Shown here piece after piece: positions 24,511-32,510 of a stretch of 64,000 nucleotides of DNA. Position numbers and translations under genes: made by a program. The notes under the pieces were generated by a model. That model ran no database searches, was not told the DNA's origin, and saw only the letters and a list, made by a program, of their open reading frames with translations. The DNA is from Mycolicibacterium sp. (GTDB lineage Bacteria; Actinomycetota; Actinomycetes; Mycobacteriales; Mycobacteriaceae). The first letter of the stretch is position 1. Each line of letters opens with the position of its first letter. The stretch spans positions 434,001 through 498,000 of the forward strand of contig JACJWN010000003.1 of NCBI GenBank assembly GCA_020637165.1, given 5' to 3'.

Positions 24511-26094
24511 ATGAGTTCGGCAGCACGGCCGCACGTCGCGGTCTCCACCCCCGTCCCGCCCGGCTGGCACAACCCGTTGCGGGACAAACGCGACAAACGG
24601 ATGCCGCGTATCGCCGGGCCCTGCGGTGTGGTGATCTTCGGCGTCACCGGCGACCTGTCCCGCAAGAAGCTGATGCCGGCGATCTACGACCTGGCCAACC
24701 GGGGTCTGCTGCCGCCGACGTTCGCACTCGTCGGGTTCGCCCGGCGGGACTGGGCCGACGAGGACTTCGGCAAGATCGTCTACGACGCGGTCAAACAGCA
24801 CGCCCGGACGCCGTTCCGCCAGGAGGTGTGGGACCGGCTGTCCGAGGGTTTCCGTTTCGTTCAGGGCAGTTTCGACGACGACGCCTCGTTCGCCAAGTTG
24901 TCCGAAACCCTCAACAAGCTCGGCATCGAACGCGGCACCGGCGGCAACCACGCCTTCTACCTGTCCATCCCGCCGAAGGCCTTCCCGGTGGTCTGCGAAC
25001 AGCTGAAGCGTTCCGGGCTGGCCGACCCCGAGGACGGCCGGTGGAGCCGGGTGGTCATCGAGAAGCCGTTCGGGCACGACCTGGCCAGCGCCAAGGAGCT
25101 GAACCGGGTGGTCAACAGCGTCTTCCCCGAGGATTCGGTGTTCCGCATCGACCACTACCTCGGTAAGGAGACGGTGCAGAACATCCTGGCGCTGCGATTC
25201 GCCAACGAGCTCTACGAGCCGATCTGGAACAGCCACTATGTGGACAGCGTGCAGATCACCATGGCCGAGGACATCGGCCTGGGCGGGCGGGCCGGCTACT
25301 ACGACGGTATCGGCGCCGCGCGTGACGTCATCCAGAACCACCTGCTGCAACTGCTGGCGCTGACCGCGATGGAGGAGCCGGTCAGCTTCCACCCCGAGCA
25401 GGTCAAGGCCGAGAAGATCAAGGTGCTGGCCGCCACCAGGCTGGCCCAGCCGCTGGACCTGACCACCTCCCGCGGGCAGTACACAGCGGGCTGGCAGGGC
25501 GGGGAGCACGTGGTCGGCCTGCTCGACGAGGACGGGTTCTCGCACACCTCCACCACCGAGACGTTCGCCGCCATCACCCTCGACGTCGACACCCGACGCT
25601 GGGCGGGCGTGCCGTTCTATCTGCGGACCGGAAAACGCCTGGGGCGCAGGGTGACCGAGATCGCGCTGATGTTCAAGCGCGCGCCGCATCTTCCCTTCGA
25701 CGCCACCATGACCGAGGAACTCGGCCAGAACGCGCTGGTGATCCGGGTGCAACCGGACGAGGGCATCACATTGCGCTTCGGATCCAAGGTGCCGGGCAGC
25801 ACCATGGAGGTGCGCGACGTCAACATGGACTTCTCCTACGGCTCAGCCTTCGCCGAGGACTCCCCCGAGGCCTATGAGCGGCTGATCCTCGACGTGCTGC
25901 TGGGTGAACCGTCGCTGTTCCCGGTCAACGCCGAGGTCGAACTGGCCTGGGAGATCCTCGATCCCGCCCTGGAGTACTGGGCCGACGAGGACAAGACGGG
26001 CGGGCGGCCCGAACCCTACGAGTCGGGCACCTGGGGGCCGGACTCGGCGTTCGAGATGCTGGAGCGGTCCGGCCGGGAATGGAGACGGCCCTAA
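24511..26094 (+). CDS. zwf: glucose-6-phosphate 1-dehydrogenase
   Basis: A 527-aa enzyme that makes 6-phosphogluconolactone and NADPH, the first step of the oxidative pentose phosphate pathway. The nucleotide-binding site is VVIFGVTGDLSRKKLMPA, and the catalytic motif is RIDHYLGKETVQN. EKPFGHDL and PFYLRTGKRL are conserved substrate residues. The ATG at 24511 begins an N-terminal extension of about 35 residues before the Rossmann fold, common in mycobacteria (zwf2 of M. tuberculosis). Its stop codon overlaps a mini-ORF that leads into opcA. Confidence 0.96.
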   Translation: MSSAARPHVAVSTPVPPGWHNPLRDKRDKRMPRIAGPCGVVIFGVTGDLSRKKLMPAIYDLANRGLLPPTFALVGFARRDWADEDFGKIVYDAVKQHARTPFRQEVWDRLSEGFRFVQGSFDDDASFAKLSETLNKLGIERGTGGNHAFYLSIPPKAFPVVCEQLKRSGLADPEDGRWSRVVIEKPFGHDLASAKELNRVVNSVFPEDSVFRIDHYLGKETVQNILALRFANELYEPIWNSHYVDSVQITMAEDIGLGGRAGYYDGIGAARDVIQNHLLQLLALTAMEEPVSFHPEQVKAEKIKVLAATRLAQPLDLTTSRGQYTAGWQGGEHVVGLLDEDGFSHTSTTETFAAITLDVDTRRWAGVPFYLRTGKRLGRRVTEIALMFKRAPHLPFDATMTEELGQNALVIRVQPDEGITLRFGSKVPGSTMEVRDVNMDFSYGSAFAEDSPEAYERLILDVLLGEPSLFPVNAEVELAWEILDPALEYWADEDKTGGRPEPYESGTWGPDSAFEMLERSGREWRRP

Positions 26095-26132
26095 TGATCA
26101 GCGCCAACCGAGATCGGAGTCGGGACCTGTGA
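26094..26132 (+). CDS. candidate 12-aa mini-ORF joining zwf to opcA
   Basis: The ATG at 26094 shares a base with the zwf stop (TAATG) and reads [12 protein letters not shown]. Its TGA (26130-26132) overlaps the opcA GTG at 26129 (GTGA). No ribosome-binding site is needed if ribosomes restart. This could carry translation across the 34-bp gap; chance is the alternative. Confidence 0.4.
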   Translation: MISANRDRSRDL

Positions 26133-27040
26133 TCGTCGATCTGCCGGACACCACGACCAACGACCTCAACAAGCGGATCACCACGCTGCGCGAGGAGGGC
26201 GGCGCGATCACCTTGGGCCGGGTGCTCACCCTGGTCATCGCCCCCGACACCGAGGACATCGTGGAGGACGCCATCGAGGCGGCGGTCGGGGCGAGCCGCG
26301 AGCACCCCTGCCGCATCATCGTGGTCGTCCCGCACGACCGATTGGCGTCCGAGCCACGGCTGGACGGCCAGCTGCGGGTCGGCGGCGACGCCGGCGCCGG
26401 CGAGGTGGTGGTGTTGCGGACCTCCGGGCCGCTGGCGGCGCACGCCAGCAGCGTGGTGCTGCCCTTCCTGCTCCCCGACACCCCGGTGGTGGCGTGGTGG
26501 CCGGGCGCGGCTCCGGCGATCCCGGCCAAGGATGCGTTGGGCCGCTTGGCGATCCGCCGCATCACCGATGCCACCTTCGCCGCCGATCCGCTGGCAGCGC
26601 TGCGCAGCCGCCTGCAGGGTTACGCCCAGGGTGACACCGACCTGGCCTGGAGCCGGATCACCTACTGGCGGGCGCTGCTGGCCTCGTCGCTGGATCAGCC
26701 GCCCTACGAGAAGGTCACCGGCGCGGTGGTGTCCGGTCTGGCCGATGAGCCGGCGCTGGACATCCTGGCCGGCTGGCTTGCCGCGCGGATCGACGGCACG
26801 GTGCGCCGCGAGGTCGGTGAGCTCAAGGTCGAGCTCCTCCAACCAGACCAGAAGATCACGCTGAGCCGCCCACAGAACGGCTCCACCGCCACCCTGACCC
26901 GCACCGGACGGCCCGACGCTCAACTTCCGCTGGCGCGGCGGGAAACCCGCGACTGCCTCGCCGAGGACCTACGCCGGCTCGACGCCGACGAGGTCTACCA
27001 CGAGGCGCTGGCGGGCCTGGAAAAAGTTCAGTACGGCTGA
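26129..27040 (+). CDS. opcA: OpcA, glucose-6-phosphate dehydrogenase assembly protein
   Basis: A 303-aa protein, the same length as I recall for the M. tuberculosis OpcA, starting from the GTG at 26129. Recognisable segments are [32 protein letters not shown] and [20 protein letters not shown]. OpcA activates or assembles the G6PDH enzyme in cyanobacteria and actinobacteria. It is placed directly after zwf and two bases before pgl. Confidence 0.95.
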   Translation: MIVDLPDTTTNDLNKRITTLREEGGAITLGRVLTLVIAPDTEDIVEDAIEAAVGASREHPCRIIVVVPHDRLASEPRLDGQLRVGGDAGAGEVVVLRTSGPLAAHASSVVLPFLLPDTPVVAWWPGAAPAIPAKDALGRLAIRRITDATFAADPLAALRSRLQGYAQGDTDLAWSRITYWRALLASSLDQPPYEKVTGAVVSGLADEPALDILAGWLAARIDGTVRREVGELKVELLQPDQKITLSRPQNGSTATLTRTGRPDAQLPLARRETRDCLAEDLRRLDADEVYHEALAGLEKVQYG

Positions 27041-27041
27041 G

Positions 27042-27782
27042 ATGGGCGTCACCGTCGAGGTTTTTCCCGACACCGATGCGCTGGTGGCGGCGGCCGGCGA
27101 CCGTCTGGCCGAGGCGATCCGCGCCGCGGTGAGCGCCCGCGGCAGCGCGTGGATCGTGCTCACCGGCGGCGGGACCGGTATCGGGCTGCTCAAACACCTG
27201 GGGTCCAACCACCGGTTGGACTGGTCGCGGGTGCACCTGTTTTGGGGCGATGAGCGTTTTGTGCCCCATGCCGACGACGAACGCAACGAGAAGCAGGCCC
27301 GCGAGGCCCTGTTGGACCACGTCGACATCCCCGCGGGCAATGTCCACCCGATGCCGGCCAGTGACGGCGCCTACGGCGATGATCTCGAGGCCGCCGCCGA
27401 CGCCTACCGGGACGTGCTGGTCGAGCAGGCCGAGAATGGCTCCCCCACACCGGTTTTCGACGTCCACCTGCTCGGAATGGGCGGTGAGGGCCACATCAAC
27501 TCACTGTTCCCGCACACCCCGGCCGTGCGGGAGGCGGATCGGATGGTGGTCGGCGTGGCGGACTCCCCCAAACCACCGCCACGACGCATCACCCTGACCC
27601 TGCCCGCGGTGCGCCGCGCCCGGCAGGTGTGGCTGGTGGTCTCCGGCGCGGCCAAGGCCGACGCGGTGGCCGCCGCGATCGGCGGGGCATCCCCGGACGA
27701 CGTTCCGGCCGCCGGGGCGGTGGGTTGGCAAGAGACGATCTGGCTTCTCGACTCCGCCGCGGCCGGCGCGCTGTCACACTGA
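27042..27782 (+). CDS. pgl: 6-phosphogluconolactonase
   Basis: A 246-aa sugar lactonase that opens 6-phosphogluconolactone. It shows [33 protein letters not shown] and the catalytic region [21 protein letters not shown]. The gene is called devB in M. tuberculosis. Its ATG begins one base after the opcA stop, and it closes the pentose phosphate operon, although a small gene follows at five bases. Confidence 0.95.
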   Translation: MGVTVEVFPDTDALVAAAGDRLAEAIRAAVSARGSAWIVLTGGGTGIGLLKHLGSNHRLDWSRVHLFWGDERFVPHADDERNEKQAREALLDHVDIPAGNVHPMPASDGAYGDDLEAAADAYRDVLVEQAENGSPTPVFDVHLLGMGGEGHINSLFPHTPAVREADRMVVGVADSPKPPPRRITLTLPAVRRARQVWLVVSGAAKADAVAAAIGGASPDDVPAAGAVGWQETIWLLDSAAAGALSH

Positions 27783-27787
27783 CTGCC

Positions 27788-28123
27788 ATGGACCAGAAAC
27801 CACGGCCCCGCACACCCGCCGAGCGGATCCGGACGCTGGCGCAGGCCGCATTGAACGCCGACGAGACCGTCGACCAGATGGACCACATCCTCGACGATCT
27901 CGAACACAACCTCCAGGGCCTCAACAAGGCGGTGGCCACCATGGAGGAGTCGCTGGATTACTTCAACAAGACGCTGCACCGACTCAACGACAACCTGGGC
28001 CAACTGGAAGGGATGATGGTCCGGGTGATGCGCCTGGTCGACGTCGCCGAGTCGGCCATGTCACCGGTGGTGGCCACCGAGTCAGTGGTGCGCGGAGTGT
28101 TGAAAACGATCCGGGGGAAGTGA
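27788..28123 (+). CDS. small coiled-coil protein of unknown function (Rv1444c-like)
   Basis: A 111-aa soluble protein. Almost the whole length from residue 10 to 85 is amphipathic helix with heptad spacing (DQMDHILDDLEHNLQGLNK, then FNKTLHRLNDNLGQLEGMM), suggesting a coiled-coil oligomer. There is no membrane segment and no known catalytic motif. It follows pgl by five bases, as Rv1444c follows devB in M. tuberculosis, so co-transcription with the pentose phosphate operon is likely. Its role is not known to me. Confidence 0.75.
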   Translation: MDQKPRPRTPAERIRTLAQAALNADETVDQMDHILDDLEHNLQGLNKAVATMEESLDYFNKTLHRLNDNLGQLEGMMVRVMRLVDVAESAMSPVVATESVVRGVLKTIRGK

Positions 28124-28188
28124 GGGACTGCCGGAGCCGCGGCGCCAATCTGTGAGCACCGCAACGACACCGCAATCGAGCGGTTCGT

Positions 28189-29379
28189 TCACAGTGGCGA
28201 CGGAAGTCCGGCGGCCGCGCAGCTACCGCGACCATGCGAGTCGACGTCGCCGGCGAACGTGAGCAGCGCGCTGCGGATCATCCGCGCCGTTCCGTCCGGG
28301 TGCCGGCAGGAACCTCGCCCGGCGACCAGGCCGGTCACTCGGCGGATCTCGCCCACCACCGCGTCAGAGGCTCGTCCGAAGGCGAGTTCGTCGAGCAGCG
28401 CTGCCAGCCGTGGCAGCCCGTTCAGACACGGCCCGCATTGCCGGGCGCTCTGCTCGGCCAGATACCCGGTGATCTCTGCGGTCCGTCCCAACCCGCATTC
28501 GCTGCTGCCCAGCCCGTGAACGACCCCGGCCCCGGGCGCGGCTCCCAGCGGCTGAAGGGCCGATCGCGACAACCGCGCTCCCCCGAGTTCATCGGCGGCA
28601 ACCCACGTACCGTGGTAGCCGCCTAGCAGAACAGCCCGAAGTGGCTCGCACCCGACCTCGGACACAAGGTCGGCCAGCGGTATGCCGGTGGGCACTTCCA
28701 CCACCCGCCAATCGAGCACACCGGAGAGTGTGAGGAGCATTGTGCCCGGGTCGGATGGTTCGCCGACGGAGCGAAACCAACCGGATCCGAACCGGGCAAT
28801 GAGCGCGATATGAGCCAGTGTCTCGACGTTGCTGACCAAGGTGGGCCGACCGCGGACACCGCAGACCGCCGGCCGAACGGCCCGGTCACGCGGCAGTGCG
28901 GGGCCGCCCTCGACACATCGGATCGCAGCGGATTCCTCACCGGCTACGAACCGGTCGGGCGCGACGACCACCCGCACCCGTCGGGAGTCCAGCCCGGCCG
29001 AACGCCGTTCGGTCAGCGCGGCGTTCACCGCCCCGGAGGCCCGGTGGTTGACGTAGAGAAAGACGGTGTCGACTCTCAGGGCCGAAGCCGCTGCATCGAG
29101 ACCGTCGAGCACCAGATGCGGGGCACGGGTCAGCAGGGTGACGTCCTTGTGGCTGAGCGGTTCTCCTTCCGCACCGTTACCCACCACCGTGGGCTTTGCG
29201 CCGCTGACCGCCGCCATCTTTCGGCCTGCCGGAAACCCGGCGCCGCCCCGCCCCGACAGCCCGGCGGACTCGACTTCCCGGATCAGTCCTTCTGTGACGG
29301 AGGGCAATTCGCCGAACCGGTCGAGATGGTCGGCAAGGCCGGGTCCGTCCGCGGCGAACAGCCGCGACTCGCCTAACAC
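28189..29379 (-). CDS. NuoF-like flavoprotein with SLBB domain
   Basis: About 396 aa from the GTG at 29379, which overlaps the upstream gene's stop by seven bases. It resembles complex I NuoF: the FMN/NAD loop LSGRGGAGFPAGRKM (residues 41-55), NGAEGEPLSHKD (about 68-79), a GEESAAIRCVEGG segment and GVRGRPTLVSNVETLAHI. An SLBB-type domain follows (about 215-290), then a C-terminal Fe-S region. Only three cluster cysteines are evident, C315 and C318 (SARQCGPC) and C358 (RGSCRHPDG); the first position of the usual four-Cys motif is A312. It is probably an electron-transfer flavoprotein working with the di-heme membrane protein encoded just before it. The electron donor is unknown. Confidence 0.82.
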   Translation of the reverse strand: MLGESRLFAADGPGLADHLDRFGELPSVTEGLIREVESAGLSGRGGAGFPAGRKMAAVSGAKPTVVGNGAEGEPLSHKDVTLLTRAPHLVLDGLDAAASALRVDTVFLYVNHRASGAVNAALTERRSAGLDSRRVRVVVAPDRFVAGEESAAIRCVEGGPALPRDRAVRPAVCGVRGRPTLVSNVETLAHIALIARFGSGWFRSVGEPSDPGTMLLTLSGVLDWRVVEVPTGIPLADLVSEVGCEPLRAVLLGGYHGTWVAADELGGARLSRSALQPLGAAPGAGVVHGLGSSECGLGRTAEITGYLAEQSARQCGPCLNGLPRLAALLDELAFGRASDAVVGEIRRVTGLVAGRGSCRHPDGTARMIRSALLTFAGDVDSHGRGSCAAAGLPSPL

Positions 29380-29918
29380 GCCACGGAATATTCTGTGAAT
29401 CCGGCGCGTAGCCGCCACGCAAGGACCACGGCCACCGCTAGCGCACAACAGCCGGCGAAGACCTGGAACCAGATCCGTCCGGCGTCGGTACCGTTGCCGA
29501 GGGCATGGGCGAGGGCGACCGGCCACAGGAGATAGGTGCTCCAGTGCACTACCCGGAAAACCCTGATCCCCAGGCGGTTCCGTAGCAGGCTGCTGACGAG
29601 GACGATCAGGATCACGTCGATGGCCACAGTGCCCAACCCTTGCCAGAACGGTCGGTAGTCGCCCAGGAACGGGATCACGACGTCGACGATCCGCAACTTG
29701 GCGTAGGGATCCAACAGCAGCATCCCCACGTGGAGGATCACCAGAGACGTCGCCGCCAGCGCGGTGAACCGGTGTACGGCGGCGACTCCGAAGCGGGGCA
29801 GGCCGAACATCGGGCGTCCGGACCGGGAGGCCACACCCAAGACGATCGACATTGTCAGAAAGCCGAGGGCAATTATCCCGTTGCCCCTGCCCAGAGCCCA
29901 CAGCACCTCGTCGCTCAC
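29373..29918 (-). CDS. ferric-reductase-like di-heme transmembrane protein
   Basis: A 181-aa protein with about six membrane spans, matching the ferric reductase-like transmembrane domain. Two histidine pairs suit two b hemes: H49 and H63 (VHRFTALAATSLVILHVG), H125 and H138 (VHWSTYLLWPVALAHALG). The N-terminus DEVLWALGRGNGIIALGFL is typical of the actinobacterial branch. No flavin or NAD domain is fused; that function is presumably supplied by the NuoF-like protein. GTG start at 29918, three bases after the Pro-rich gene. Confidence 0.85.
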   Translation of the reverse strand: MSDEVLWALGRGNGIIALGFLTMSIVLGVASRSGRPMFGLPRFGVAAVHRFTALAATSLVILHVGMLLLDPYAKLRIVDVVIPFLGDYRPFWQGLGTVAIDVILIVLVSSLLRNRLGIRVFRVVHWSTYLLWPVALAHALGNGTDAGRIWFQVFAGCCALAVAVVLAWRLRAGFTEYSVAC

Positions 29919-29921
29919 CGG

Positions 29922-30503
29922 TCAGGAACCTCGAGATGCGGTGTGCGACGGCGTGAACTTGTTACCCGAGGAGACCAGACCTCCACCGGGCCGCGCGTTG
30001 TTGCGGCGGCTTGAGAAGCTTCCCTTGGACGGCGCCTGCGCCGAGGCGGCGGGCGCCTGCTGCACCGGCGCAGGCACATTAGTCGGGGCGGGCGGCGCCA
30101 CATACGTCGGGGCCACATATGTCGGGGCCACATATGTCGGGGCCACGTATGTCGGGGGGTGGACCGGCTGCGGGGCGTAGGCGGGGGGCGGCGGGCTCTG
30201 CGGCAGAGGTTCGACGGTGGGCGGCGGCGGGGCTGCGACGACCGGCCGCGGCGGTGCGGCCGGGGCGGCCTGGGCGGTTGGTGCGGGCTGCGGGGCCGGT
30301 GCGGGCTCGCTGCGGCTGGCAATCGGAGGGATTGCGGCGACCGGGGCCGGAATGGACGGCTCAGCTGGCTGTTGCTCGCCGGCGGTCTTGAGGGTGCCGG
30401 CGTACGCCAGCGCGGACGCACCGGCAACCCCGGCGGATCCGATGCCGACCAAGGCCCATGAGGCGATGGCAACGCGGCGGAATCCGGAACGCGGTGAACC
30501 CAT
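29922..30503 (-). CDS. single-span proline/alanine-rich protein of the redox cluster
   Basis: About 193 aa from the ATG at 30503 (a GTG at 30536 would add 11 residues). A short basic start (MGSPRSGFRR) precedes one hydrophobic span, about residues 11-33. The rest is low-complexity, rich in Pro, Ala and Val, with four PTYVA repeats, ending in a Ser/Arg/Asn-rich tail. It has no cysteine and no FMN-binding fold that I can see. It lies three bases before the di-heme membrane protein and 63 bp after the kinase, so it likely belongs to the complex as a periplasmic stalk or spacer; this is inference. Confidence 0.7.
   Translation of the reverse strand: MGSPRSGFRRVAIASWALVGIGSAGVAGASALAYAGTLKTAGEQQPAEPSIPAPVAAIPPIASRSEPAPAPQPAPTAQAAPAAPPRPVVAAPPPPTVEPLPQSPPPPAYAPQPVHPPTYVAPTYVAPTYVAPTYVAPPAPTNVPAPVQQAPAASAQAPSKGSFSSRRNNARPGGGLVSSGNKFTPSHTASRGS
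30097..30156. repeat. four 15-bp tandem repeats encoding PTYVA units
   Basis: Units of GCCACATAYGTCGGG (plus strand) at 30097, 30112, 30127 and 30142, near-identical and in frame. They encode Pro-Thr-Tyr-Val-Ala on the minus strand in the Pro-rich protein. Unit number could vary between strains. Confidence 0.9.
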
Positions 30504-30566
30504 GACGCTGATGGTGGCAGGCGATTCTTGGAGCACTCAAAGACGAGCCGGCACACACGGCAGCGG

Positions 30567-31787
30567 TCAGGCGACCGGAAGCGCGATGGTGAACGTCGCG
30601 CCACGGTCCGGTGCCGACGACACGGTGATCCGCCCACCGTGCGCGTGGACTATCTCGCGGACGAGGGAAAGCCCGATCCCGTAGGACTTCCGGCCACCCC
30701 GCTTGGGATGCGTTGTGCCGTGCGCGAATCTGTTGAACATCGTGGCCATGGTGGCTCGGTCGATGCCGGGACCGTCGTCGACGACCCGAACGATGATCTG
30801 CCGGCCGGCACGCCGGACGTCCACAGTGACCGTGCCGCCGTGGTGCTCGCATGCGTTGTCGACCAACGCGGTCAACGCACGTCTCAGCGCTGCCTCCGAG
30901 CCGGTGACCTCCAGGGCGCCACTGCCCGTCGTGCACGTCAGCCTGACGCCGATGGATTGAGCGTGTGGCTCCATGCCGGAGCACACTGACTGCCCGAGTC
31001 GGCCGACGTCGATTCGGTCGGCGCCGCGGACGGGTGACATCGTGGCCGAGGCCAGCAGGTCGTCGATGATGGCGCCGAGGTTGCGGGTATCGGCGACCAG
31101 CGCATCGGCATCGCGTTTCGCCGAGCTCAGATCGTCCGTGTGGAGCCGCCGGGCCAGCAGTTGCACCCGGGTGTGCAGAACGGTCAACGGCGTGCGCAGT
31201 TCATGTGATGCGTCGGCGACAAAGCGCCGTTGCAGCGCCAGGGCCTCCGCCAAGGGCCGCACCGATCGGCGGGTGAACAGCGCCACGACCGCGATCGAGG
31301 CCACGATCCCGGTCAGCTCGGCCAGTGCCAGCGCGCCGAGAAGCCGCCCGCGGCTCGCCCGGTATGGCGTCAGATCCATCAGGGCGGCCATTCTGCCGTC
31401 GGGCCGGTCGGCCACCAGTACGCGGTAGCTGCGGTTCGAATCGTGGATGGAGGTGAAGCCGGCCGGCCCGGAAAGGACCGGTATGCCGACATTTCCACCG
31501 CCGCTGGTCGACACCGCTCCTGTCGTGTCACGGAAAGCCAATTCCATTCCCGGCGGCGGGTCGATCACGTCATCGGCTATCGCCGCCACGTTTGTCAGCT
31601 CGTCATCGATCTGGCGGTTCTCGGAGCGTACGTACGCGGCGGCGAGAACCAGGCCGACCAGCACCAGCACCGCTGCCAGCGCTGCCGAGGTCTGAATCGC
31701 CACGATCCGACCCACGCGCCGAACCTCGGCCAGATCCCCGTGTGGTAGCTCCAGCCAGTGCGGCAACTCAGGCCCATCTGCCGTCAT
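30567..31787 (-). CDS. sensor histidine kinase
   Basis: A 406-aa class I kinase. Two spans (about residues 27-52 and 149-171) enclose a roughly 95-residue extracytoplasmic sensor. The phosphoacceptor is H195 in ADASHELRTPLTVLHTR. The catalytic domain has the N box LTALVDNACEHHGG, VRVVDDGPGID and YGIGLSLVREIVHAHGG. Its start overlaps the response regulator stop by four bases (ATGA), so the pair is coupled. The genes that follow on the same strand encode the membrane redox proteins, suggesting it senses a redox or envelope signal that controls them. The ligand is unknown. Confidence 0.92.
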   Translation of the reverse strand: MTADGPELPHWLELPHGDLAEVRRVGRIVAIQTSAALAAVLVLVGLVLAAAYVRSENRQIDDELTNVAAIADDVIDPPPGMELAFRDTTGAVSTSGGGNVGIPVLSGPAGFTSIHDSNRSYRVLVADRPDGRMAALMDLTPYRASRGRLLGALALAELTGIVASIAVVALFTRRSVRPLAEALALQRRFVADASHELRTPLTVLHTRVQLLARRLHTDDLSSAKRDADALVADTRNLGAIIDDLLASATMSPVRGADRIDVGRLGQSVCSGMEPHAQSIGVRLTCTTGSGALEVTGSEAALRRALTALVDNACEHHGGTVTVDVRRAGRQIIVRVVDDGPGIDRATMATMFNRFAHGTTHPKRGGRKSYGIGLSLVREIVHAHGGRITVSSAPDRGATFTIALPVA

Positions 31788-32446
31788 TCCAGACCGAACC
31801 GATAGCCCAGTCCGTGCATCGTGCGAATGACCTTCTTGCCCAGCTTGCGCCGGAGGTAGTGCACATAAAGATCCACGGCCGCTTCGGATTCCACTCCGTC
31901 GAACGCCCGGACAAGCAGTTGCGCCCGGTTGAAGACGTGGTGCGGGGACCGCATCAGCGTCGCCAGCAGGGCACTCTCCCGGTCGGTCAGTTCGACGTCG
32001 TCGACGTCGGGTCCGCTGATGCGCCGGGTCATCAGATCCAGGCGGAGCCCGCCGGCCACCACGACGGTCGACGCGTCGTCGTGGCGGCGCAGAAGAGCCC
32101 GAACCCGCGCCAGCAATTCGGGCAGCTCGAACGGCTTGACCAGGTAGTCCTGCGCGCCGGCGTCCAGACCCTCGACCCGGTCCACGACCGAACCCCGAGC
32201 GGTCAGGATCAGTGCGGGGGTCCTGATTCCCCGCGCGCGCAGCAACGCGATCAGGTCCGCACCGTCCATCACCGCCGGACCGCGATCGACGATAAGCGCA
32301 TCGTGGTTCCCGGTGAGTCCGAGGTGCATGCCCTGCTGTCCATCGTAGGCAGTGTCCACCCGGTATCCCTCAGCGACGAAGATTTCCTCGAGCAGGGCGC
32401 TGAGCTCGCGGTCATCCTCGACGATCAGCAGCAGTGGCGGCGACAC
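31784..32446 (-). CDS. OmpR-family response regulator
   Basis: A 220-aa regulator. The receiver has the acidic pair ED-D near residues 10-12, the phosphorylation site D54 (DALIVDRG), and the T/K pair in ALILTARGS and DYLVKPFELPEL. The C-terminal winged helix is OmpR-like (LTDRESALLATLMRSPHHVFNRAQLL, then VDLYVHYLRRKLG). GTG start at 32446. It is the first gene of the minus-strand cluster, and diverges from apbE over 64 bp that contain a palindrome. Confidence 0.93.
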   Translation of the reverse strand: MSPPLLLIVEDDRELSALLEEIFVAEGYRVDTAYDGQQGMHLGLTGNHDALIVDRGPAVMDGADLIALLRARGIRTPALILTARGSVVDRVEGLDAGAQDYLVKPFELPELLARVRALLRRHDDASTVVVAGGLRLDLMTRRISGPDVDDVELTDRESALLATLMRSPHHVFNRAQLLVRAFDGVESEAAVDLYVHYLRRKLGKKVIRTMHGLGYRFGLE

Positions 32447-32466
32447 GTCTGGAAGCGTGCCATGGG

Positions 32467-32490
32467 GGTTCTTTCAAGGCTCAAAGAACC
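32467..32490. promoter_or_regulatory. palindrome between the response regulator and apbE
   Basis: GGTTCTTT (32467-32474) and AAAGAACC (32483-32490) are perfect arms with an 8-bp spacer. The site lies in the middle of the 64-bp divergent gap, so one bound protein could control both the kinase/redox operon and apbE-ferredoxin. The obvious candidate ligand is the adjacent response regulator. Confidence 0.5.
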
Positions 32491-32510
32491 TCCCGGCAGG
32501 CTCCGAAGCC

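Noticed and set aside
24211-25752. 513-codon frame antisense to zwf
   Set aside because: Opposite strand is a clear G6PDH with catalytic motif; this frame has no family features.
29380-29901. Upstream extension of the NuoF-like frame by 174 codons
   Set aside because: This part overlaps the di-heme membrane gene in another frame and reads as Arg/Pro-rich shadow; a GTG at 29379 gives a proper protein.
30097-30156. CRISPR-like array from regularly spaced repeats
   Set aside because: Units are 15 bp, adjacent without spacers, and encode a protein repeat in frame.
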